Of a DNA stretch of 64,000 nt, positions 56,946-64,000 are shown piece by piece. The notes beneath the pieces were generated by a model. That model made no database searches, was not told the DNA's origin, and saw only the letters and a list, made by a program, of their open reading frames with translations. The position numbers and the translations under genes are program-made. Each line of letters starts with the position of its first letter. Within the stretch, counting starts at the first letter, position 1. This DNA comes from Aralia elata. Lineage: Eukaryota > Streptophyta > Magnoliopsida > Apiales > Araliaceae. The stretch covers positions 97,823,433 to 97,887,432 of the forward strand of contig CM068384.1 of assembly GCA_034770075.1 (NCBI GenBank). Direction: 5' to 3'.

Positions 56946-58091
56946 CTATATATATATATATATAGGATAGAGAGAGAAAAAGAGAGATTCTAATAAATAA
57001 ATCTTCTAAATTGAAAACTATAACTAGTACTACCAGAGGAGAGGAGAGGAGAGGAGAGGACGGGACATCATTTTCTTTAATTTGAAAAAAAAAAAAGGGA
57101 AGAAGGAATCATCCACATTATTTGTTTGCCTGGTAATCTTCTTCATCTCTGTCTCTTTTGCTCACCATGTTTTCTGTTTATTAGTAATTTTCTAAAGAAT
57201 TGAAATCGAGAGGGTTCATGGCTGCCTGGGTTTGACTAGCAAAATCTTTTTCTTTTTTTTTAAATCATCAAGAATTATAATAGAAATTGCAAGTGTGCTC
57301 TATTTCTTTGGATATATTCAAGGTCTTGTTAGCTGGTTGATGATAATTTTTTAGTTTAATTTCAAACCCTGCAATCTTCCAGGTTCTTCTTTTTCTTGTG
57401 TAGATGTACATATATAATATCTGATTCTTGATCATCAATCTATCTATATATCAATCGGCTTTGGATCTGGAAATTCCCCTTCAGGTCAAACCCTCTACTG
57501 CAAATTGATTAATTATTCCTCTCTTTCTTTTCTTAACAAACAATGAAAGAACATTAAAAAGGGTTAGCTTAATTAGCCCTTCTACTCTACTTTTTCCCAT
57601 ATGCTATAGATCGAATCTTTTTCTCCTTTTTCATCTTTATTCTTTGCTTTCTTTTTCTTGATTCTCTCTATTTATGCATTTTCTTTGTACATATAGATTT
57701 GGGTAGATGTTAATTATCAAATCTTCAATTCTGATCCAAATCTTCTTTATATTCTTCTTTCTTTACTTTATATTTTCTTGTGAATTATTGTTATTATAAT
57801 TCTCAGAGGTTCTTTTTGTTATTTGGGGTATAATGAATGGTGGTTTTTGTTAGATCTACACCTATAAATGTGTTGCCAACATTAAGAAAGAGCTTTACAA
57901 TTATGGCTCGTTTTTCTTCTTCTTTTTTTTAGTGGACTACAGCAATTGACCCTATGATTGGCCTGTGTTGTATGATTTCAAAAATGTGTTGTTGAAATTG
58001 CTTCTTGTTTTGATGTTAGTATTGCTATTGCTGTTTTTTATGCCAGAACAGAAACTAAAAGAGGCTTAAATTAAAGTAAGAGAGAAAAGTT
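56946..58091 (+). promoter_or_regulatory. Promoter and 5' leader of the RING gene
   Basis: A (TA)n TATA-like run at about 56946-56964 is followed about 70 bp later by a (GAGAG)n tract at 57034-57060, common in plant 5' leaders. A 'gcctg|gtaatc' at about 57132 could open a leader intron closing before 58040. This is inferred; no transcript evidence is available. Confidence 0.45.
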
Positions 58092-59276
58092 ATGGAGGAA
58101 GCAAGAGAAGAAACAAGAGGTTACTGGTGTCACGCATGTCACCAAATTGTTGACCCAATCCTGGAGGTTGAGACTGTCAAATGCCCCATATGTCTTGGTG
58201 GGTTCGTGGAAGAAACGGACACAGCCCGTGCCACTGCATCCCAGGGTCATCGCCACCCAACTGACTTTGAAGGAGGTCTTGATTCCGATCAGTCCCTCTC
58301 CCTCTGGGCCCCAATTCTGCTGGGTATGATGAGCAATCCTCGTCGTCGACGTCGATCTAGACGTTTAGAGTTTGCGGAGGATGAGGATGATGAAGATCGC
58401 GATGAACAAAATGAAAGTTTCCGCCATCACCACCATTACCACCACCATCACCACCACCGCGAGGGAGAGACTGAGCTCGATCGAGAATTGGAGTCCATCA
58501 TTAGGCGGAGGAGGAGGAGTTCGGCCACTATTCTCCAACTCCTCCAAGGCATTCGAGCTGGAATACAATCTGAATCAGAGAATAATGCTGACTCTGATAT
58601 TAGGAATAGGGATCGAAGTAATAATAGAGACAGGGAACGCGTAATTCTTATCAATCCCTTCAATCAGACGATCATTGTCCAGAGTTCTTATGGCTCAAAC
58701 AACTCTGAAAACCAGAATCAGAATCCAATCGGGTCGCTGGGAGATTATTTTGTAGGTCCAGGGTTAGACTTGCTGCTGCAGCATTTGGCAGAAAATGATC
58801 CCAACAGGTATGGTACCCCACCAGCACAAAAAGATGCAGTGGAAGCAATGCCTAGTGTGAAAATTGAGGAGAATTTGCAGTGTTCAGTTTGCTTGGAAGA
58901 CTTTGAGATTGGGGCTGAAGCGAAGGAGATGCCCTGTAAACATAGGTTCCATAGCGATTGTATTTTGCCGTGGCTAGAGCTACACAGTTCGTGTCCAGTC
59001 TGCAGGCATCAGTTACCTACAGACGAATCAAAGCTCGATTCGGAAGTGTTGAGGAGTAATATTAGTAATCATAACATTGATGAAACCAACAACGGGAACA
59101 ATAGTAGTGGTGAAGAGGGAGATGGGGAGGGGAGAAATGGAAATGGGAGACGATTTTCTGTACCACTCCCTTGGCCTTTCAGTAGTTTGTTTTCATCCTC
59201 AGAGTCTCAAACTGCTAATTCAAATTCATCAACAGCATCTTCTTCTGGAAATTCTACTCGAACAGATGAGAATTGA
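58092..59276 (+). CDS. RING-H2 E3 ubiquitin ligase with BCA2-type zinc finger
   Basis: A single-exon 394-residue frame. A zinc-ribbon (BCA2-type) finger opens the protein: 'YWCHACHQIV' ... 'CPICLGGF' (C13, C16, C31, C34). A basic 'PRRRRRSRR' patch and an acidic run follow (about 83-108), then an interrupted His tract (112-122). The RING-H2 finger is C264-C267-C282-H284-H287-C290-C301-C304 ('CSVCLEDFEIG' ... 'CPVCRHQ'), with the W294 that usually contacts the E2 enzyme. The tail is Ser/Asn-rich and disordered. Such proteins transfer ubiquitin to target proteins; plant members with this layout take part in stress and hormone responses, and the target here is unknown. There is no signal peptide or membrane segment, so a cytosolic or nuclear location is likely. 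All zinc ligands are present. It faces the pyruvate kinase gene tail to tail. Confidence 0.96.
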   Translation: MEEAREETRGYWCHACHQIVDPILEVETVKCPICLGGFVEETDTARATASQGHRHPTDFEGGLDSDQSLSLWAPILLGMMSNPRRRRRSRRLEFAEDEDDEDRDEQNESFRHHHHYHHHHHHREGETELDRELESIIRRRRRSSATILQLLQGIRAGIQSESENNADSDIRNRDRSNNRDRERVILINPFNQTIIVQSSYGSNNSENQNQNPIGSLGDYFVGPGLDLLLQHLAENDPNRYGTPPAQKDAVEAMPSVKIEENLQCSVCLEDFEIGAEAKEMPCKHRFHSDCILPWLELHSSCPVCRHQLPTDESKLDSEVLRSNISNHNIDETNNGNNSSGEEGDGEGRNGNGRRFSVPLPWPFSSLFSSSESQTANSNSSTASSSGNSTRTDEN

Positions 59277-59914
59277 GTTTGTATGTTATCACAAGTTCTT
59301 CATTATCAGCCTCTTATGTTCTCTCTATGCCTTATACTTGTGTAAATAGTACCGACCGTTATCTCGCAAAGAACTTGCCATGTTTCATCTGTGCTTGTAT
59401 TTTGTAATTTTACATGGAGGGTTTTTTGCCTTGTTAGCAGCAGCAGCAGAAGCAGCAGATTCACTGCGCATGGAACTCTTCTTTACAGCATGTACAGTTC
59501 TCAAGTTCAGTGAGATATTTTCTTTTCTTTAATGGGGCTGTTTTTTTTTTGTTTTTTTTTTTCATTTTTCCTTTGTTTTGTGAGTGATATGAACGTTTCA
59601 ACAACTTTTGTAAATAGTCATTCTATATAATATCTAAATGCATCAGTTTGTGGTTTCAAAGGAAGTTTCAGTCATATGAATAAAGTCTCATTCTTTGAAA
59701 TTGGCTACTCATTTTGTTTTAATAATAAAGGAGGCATTGAAGCGCCCAGAAAGTCTCTTGTGGTATCAACTTTGAATATTGGCTAATCCCACGTGATACC
59801 TGACCCTGACCCTTTCCGGGGGTTTTAATTAGAATGCGTGTGCAGAACTTGAGGAGGCCTCCAATCCAATATATTGACTAACGCGTCTTTGTGTGAGCGA
59901 GCGTTAATATAATA
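59277..59914 (+). other. 3' UTR of the RING gene and spacer
   Basis: Contains a CAG-type repeat ('gcagcagcagaagcagcag', about 59438-59458), T-rich tracts near 59550 and an 'aataataaa' near 59720. No gene. Confidence 0.55.
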
Positions 59915-60172
59915 CTTTTTCCGTCCCAAATTAATTGCTTTTTTAGGACCTTTTAAAGTCAAATTGACTATTTTTAAAACTAATCTTTTTACTATTTTTG
60001 CTAACATATAGGTGAAGATATTATAACCAATAGAAAGTATATACAATTTATTACTAATTTCAATTTTTATAATTTTAGAAATATATTTATATATGTTTAA
60101 TTATTAATTTTAAAAATAGTCAATTTGACTTAAAAAAGTCCTAAAAAATCAATTAATTTGGGACGGAGGGAG
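59915..60172. mobile_element. Stowaway MITE, 258 bp
   Basis: Left 'ctttttccgtcccaaattaa' and right 'aatttgggacggagggag' are inverse, with TA at 59913-59914 and 60173-60174. Long arms ('agtcaaattgactattttta' and inverse) are present. It lies between the two convergent host genes. Confidence 0.93.
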
Positions 60173-60174
60173 TA

Positions 60175-60840
60175 TTATTATGGTGGATTGACAGAATTTC
60201 TTACCTATTGCAGAATATATTTAAACTCTGTGTTGGAGTTTTTAATTTAATCTTGGGAAGAAAATTTTGGTTATTTTTCTATCCCTTCCTCTCCTTGAAA
60301 AAAACACAAACAAAATAAAATACACTTCAAGACAGAGGAGGGTGTTGGTACCAAACTGTGGTTAAAAGTTAAGGTGGTTTTGATCATCTAAAATGGTTTT
60401 CCAAATAGTACGCTTTCCCCAAGTATATATGTCCCTTGCAAAGATAGAAACTACAACGGAGCGTGCAATGCTGCTGATCGTTGTATGGAGCGGAGGGGAG
60501 GGATTATTCAGATGTTTAACGACGGGAAAGAAGAAAGTTGGTGAAAAAATGACTTCCAACTCCTCTCCTAGCCTCCCAAACATGGTGGTGGTGGTGGTGG
60601 ATATTCTATTAAGAGGAGTGCTTTGGTAGAACTCGCAACAATGCTAGCCCCTCTTTATAATTTGCTGCGATAGATGGCCATAATAATCAAATGAAAAACT
60701 TGCTCATGCTTTTATTTTTTACTGTTAGTAGCACCGTTGCTAAAGAGCAATAATTCTAAACCAGAATATCAATGAGTAACTTTTTTGTCCGACGTATCTG
60801 CCTCCTATATTTTAATATAGTTCTGTAGCAAACAAAAAAG
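60175..60840. other. Spacer between RING and pyruvate kinase genes
   Basis: No gene recognised. A (GGT)n run of about six units lies at 60582-60599. It probably includes the distal 3' UTR of pyruvate kinase. Confidence 0.45.
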
Positions 60841-61049
60841 CAGCGTTCAGTTCCATCAGTTGGAAGTAATTATGCAGGCCAACACATGATATGGTTGAAG
60901 CCCAAATTTCAAATGAACAATACGAATCACAGTCGAGTGATTTTTGTGATCCAAGGCGGCAAAAATAGACACAAAAAAAATTGAGAAACATTTCTCACAC
61001 CCTCCGTAGCAACCAAAACCCAGTCGAAACAACATCAGCATCAAAATCA

Positions 61050-62737
61050 TTACTTCACAGTGACAATCTTGATCACAGACGCTGTTCCAACGCGATGCAG
61101 GGCCACCACAGAGTCTCCTTCTTTGCAAAGACCTTTTGTTTTTGCATGCTGCAAGGCAAAGTCCAGTGCTTCTTCGGTTGACTCTGCATGAGAAGCCCTC
61201 GCAGATCCTGCACATAAAACAGGAACCAACCCCCTAAAAATAAGGCTGTGCCTTGCTGGAGATTCATCACTGCATGACCAATCAAAGGAATCAGTCTTGA
61301 TCTCAGGAACAACCACAGACAGGATTGGCATTCCAGGCCTGTACTTGGCCACCAGCTTTGCAGTACTTCCTCCTCTGGTTAAGACCAATATAAGGACTGC
61401 CTTTGACGAGTTTGCTGTTCGAACAGCAGATGAAGCCAAGCTTTCTAACGGGCTCATGGGCACAGGGGCATTTGCTGTGATCCTCTTGAACACATCCGCA
61501 TAATCAATTGTGCTTTCTGCTTCTACACAAATCTTGGCCATGGTCCGGACTGCGAGTTCTGGATAAGCCCCAGCTGCAGTTTCACCACTTAGCATAACAC
61601 AGTCCGTGCCATCAAGAACCGCATTGGCAACATCAGTGGCTTCTGCTCGAGTTGGCCTTGGAGATTTGATCATGGACTCCAACATCTGAGTTGCTGTTAC
61701 CACAGGCTTACCTTGGATGTTGCACTTGTAGACCATCACTTTCTGAGCTAAAAATATCTTTTCGATTGGAATTTCCATTCCCAGGTCACCTCGTGCAACC
61801 ATAAAGGCATCAGAGTTGGCCAGAATTTCATCAAAGTTGGCCACCCCTTCTTGATTTTCAACCTAATGGAAAGATACCAAACATCAGAAAAAATATAGAC
61901 TGCAACAGTGTACGCATGGGATCAGAAGATTAGGTGAATGATTATAATCACCATATGTACAAATGCCTTCTGTATTCAATTCAACCAATAGTAGGCAATA
62001 GTGAAAAGCCAAACATGCTGCAATATTTGTTCAAAATATTGAATTTCAGACATCTACAAAAACTCCCACATAATTGATCTTACACTTGATTGTTCTCCCA
62101 AGCTCAATTTTTATTTATTTATTTTTTTAATTTTTTTATAAGCTTGTATGTTCTTTGAAGCAAAAACTGCATATAGTTCAAATTCCGTAACATTTAAGCT
62201 AAGAATGTTGAAATGCTTATTATTCATACATATGTATTTCTAGTTGATTCATTTATCTTGAAGAGAGAAACACACCTTTGACATGAGAAGAATATTTTTT
62301 GCATGCTCGCCAAGCAATTTTCGCACCTCCACCAGATCTGAACCTTTACGAACAAAAGACAGGGCAATCATATCAATTTTATTTGGGACACCCCATTTTA
62401 AAATATCTTCCTTGTCTTTCTCTGTCAAAGTTGGGAGATCCACAATAACCCCTGGGAGATTAACATTCTTCCTCTCGCCAAGAACTGCAGTGTTCTCACA
62501 GCGACATCGAACCATGCCCTTTTCTTTGTCACATGACAGAACTGTAAATGAGATAGTACCATCTGCACAGAGTATCACACTCTGTGGCTTCACATCCTCA
62601 GCTAACTTTTTGTAGCTCATACAAATCATGTTTTCATCACCCTTGAGGCTATAATCAGTTGAGATGGTGATCTCTTGACCTTGCTTCAATTGAATATTCT
62701 TCCCATCCTTTAGAAATCCAGTGCGAATCTCTGGACC
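61050..62737 (-). CDS. Cytosolic pyruvate kinase, last two coding exons (partial)
   Basis: Exons 62737-62276 (154 codons) and 61862-61050 (271 codons including the stop), joined in phase 0. It catalyses phosphoenolpyruvate plus ADP to pyruvate plus ATP, the last step of glycolysis. The first exon starts 'GPEIRTGFLKDGK' and runs through the B domain to 'ILLMSK'. The second continues 'VENQEGVANFDE', 'ARGDLGMEIP', 'ATQMLESM', 'SGETAAGAYP', and the C-terminal regulatory domain to 'VIKIVTVK'. The pyruvate kinase signature ILLMSK-VENQEGV, with the catalytic Lys, is split exactly by the intron. No transit peptide region is visible because the 5' coding exon lies beyond 64000; similarity to the cytosolic isoform class rests on the sequence after GPEIRTG and on the compact exon layout. 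All visible motifs are intact. Confidence 0.97.
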
Positions 62738-64000
62738 CTAGGGCATAACAAATGAAAGTGGTTAAAAGTTCTGAACAAAAGGGTCCAAAGCACCATTAAA
62801 AGAAAAAGATAGATTGTTAGTCTGTTAATGACAAATTTTGCTTACAATAATCTCCTACAACAATGGGAAGCACCTATTTTCATTGCCCTTTTAATGCTTC
62901 AAACAGTCAGCAAAAAGGATCAAACACAAATCAGCTGAAACCAATAGTATTAGGCTCAGTTTCCCGACCATGATGCAACTAGACAAGGTAAATACGAAAA
63001 CGTTGTCCTTAACAAAAATGCTAAATATAAGCTATTCAGTTAAAAGTTATTTTCAAACAAAATAGGTTTCTTCAAATTAAAGGGAACAACTTAACACCCT
63101 GAACATAATTTAGTTTCCAGAATGGTAGAACCTAGAATTTTTAACATAACTAACTTTAACCTATTGTCTTTCAGCGGTGATGGGGGGAGGGGGGAGGAGT
63201 TTGACAATTCTACAGTATTTAGGAAACACCAAAAACTGAGGTTTCTGTTGTTTTCATAATGGAATAAGATATAATGAGTGTAAAACGTTTAGAAAACACA
63301 CGCAAGTATATTATAGTGGTAGTTATATACATTTAAAAAAAAACTTGGTAGTTATATGCACTAGAGATATAAATTACTAGTTTTTCTAAATCTTCAAAAT
63401 TTTCACTAAAGCAATTTAGGAAATATTTCCATTATGCCATTTATCACATTCTCATAAATAGAAAATATAGATAACAACAACTGAGCCAAGATCAAGAAAA
63501 AAAAAGGAAACAAAAAGCATATATGCTTTCCACAGAGACCCTTAATCTTTTTTCTCAAGAAAATTTCCAGTTGTTATCAACCGAGTGATAAAAAAGATAT
63601 GAAAACTAAAGGAATATTAACTAATTATCTACTCCCTCCATTCCTTTTTATTTGTCTTTTTAGATAGTGAAATAGTTGTATATCTAAATTAGAAAAATAT
63701 TCGTATATCTAAATTATATCTTTTAGTAAGGGTAGGTATTATTCTATATCTTTTATTTAGTAGATAATTATAAGAGTGCCTTTATTAAATTAGGATACCT
63801 TAGGGGTAGGGTTTAATATCTGTATATACTCATGTACCGTTGGAATTTCATAGTTGAATACATTAATTTGAAAGGCTTTGTGCCAATTATGTGTGTTTCT
63901 ACAGAATCCCTGCGAGGATAGGCTGCTATTTTCTCCTTATTTCTTCCGCTTTATCTCCATCCTAAACAATTATAGAATTTGCCTGCAAGTCTGCAACAAA
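62738..64000 (-). other. Pyruvate kinase intron continuing out of the window
   Basis: No coding sequence for the N-terminal part was found here, so an intron of at least 1.26 kb is inferred. At 63632 an 'actccctccattcct' resembles a lone Stowaway left end. From about 63780 on, 'gtttctacagaatccctgcg' resembles the tail of small plant LTRs. No complete element was recognised. Confidence 0.6.

Noticed and set aside
58365..58663. Open frames overlapping the RING gene in other frames and strands
   Set aside because: Shadows of the RING coding region without domains.
63632..64000. Stowaway MITE or LTR at the window end
   Set aside because: Only one candidate terminus is present and no inverse partner or duplication is visible before the window ends.

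Overview
This is nuclear DNA from a flowering plant, most likely a eudicot. It is AT-rich, has spliced genes with GT-AG introns, and carries plant-type transposons (Tekay chromovirus, MULE, hAT, CACTA, Stowaway, Helitron, tRNA-derived SINE). The host genes are a BCA2-type RING E3 ligase, a cytosolic pyruvate kinase and a plant AGTRAP-like membrane protein. The species cannot be named from sequence alone. All boundaries were read by eye.

Layout. 1-7155: retrotransposon remnants (a probable Copia/SIRE-type LTR, then a Ty3/gypsy LTR relic with 55-bp and 63-bp tandem repeats), a Stowaway MITE and a decayed LINE RNase H fragment. 7156-36660: one very large Mutator-like element (MULE) with ~270-bp terminal inverted repeats and a 9-bp target-site duplication. 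It encodes a GRF zinc-finger protein at its left end and a convergent, broken MULE transposase at its right end. Inside the transposase gene sits an autonomous-type hAT (9266-32836). The hAT holds a CACTA/En-Spm element (9860-14551, TSD att) and a short hAT-like non-autonomous element (14655-29117). The latter in turn holds a 13.4-kb Ty3/gypsy Tekay retrotransposon (14742-28108, TSD gttat) with 3.86-kb LTRs that I found to differ at only five substitutions and four small indels. The insertion order is therefore MULE, then hAT, then CACTA and small hAT (order between these two unresolved), then Tekay inside the small hAT.

36661-40876: the other half of the repeat the MULE landed in, a hAT relic, a perfect 26-bp hairpin, and a paralogous copy of the MULE target (39630-40175) without the MULE. 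40877-54323: a five-exon gene for a 248-residue four-TM AGTRAP-like protein. Its long introns hold a non-autonomous hAT, a SINE, a Stowaway MITE, a Helitron, a gag relic and a solo LTR. 54900-64000: an intronless-CDS RING-H2 E3 ligase (+) and the last two exons of cytosolic pyruvate kinase (-), which converge with a Stowaway MITE between them. The pyruvate kinase 5' exon(s) lie beyond the window.

The host genes look ordinary and intact. The striking content is the multi-superfamily nest, with target-site duplications at every layer (perfect at three, 7/8 at two), and two accessory proteins carried by transposons: the GRF zinc finger of the MULE, and a 120-residue helical ORF between the 5' LTR and gag of the Tekay element.
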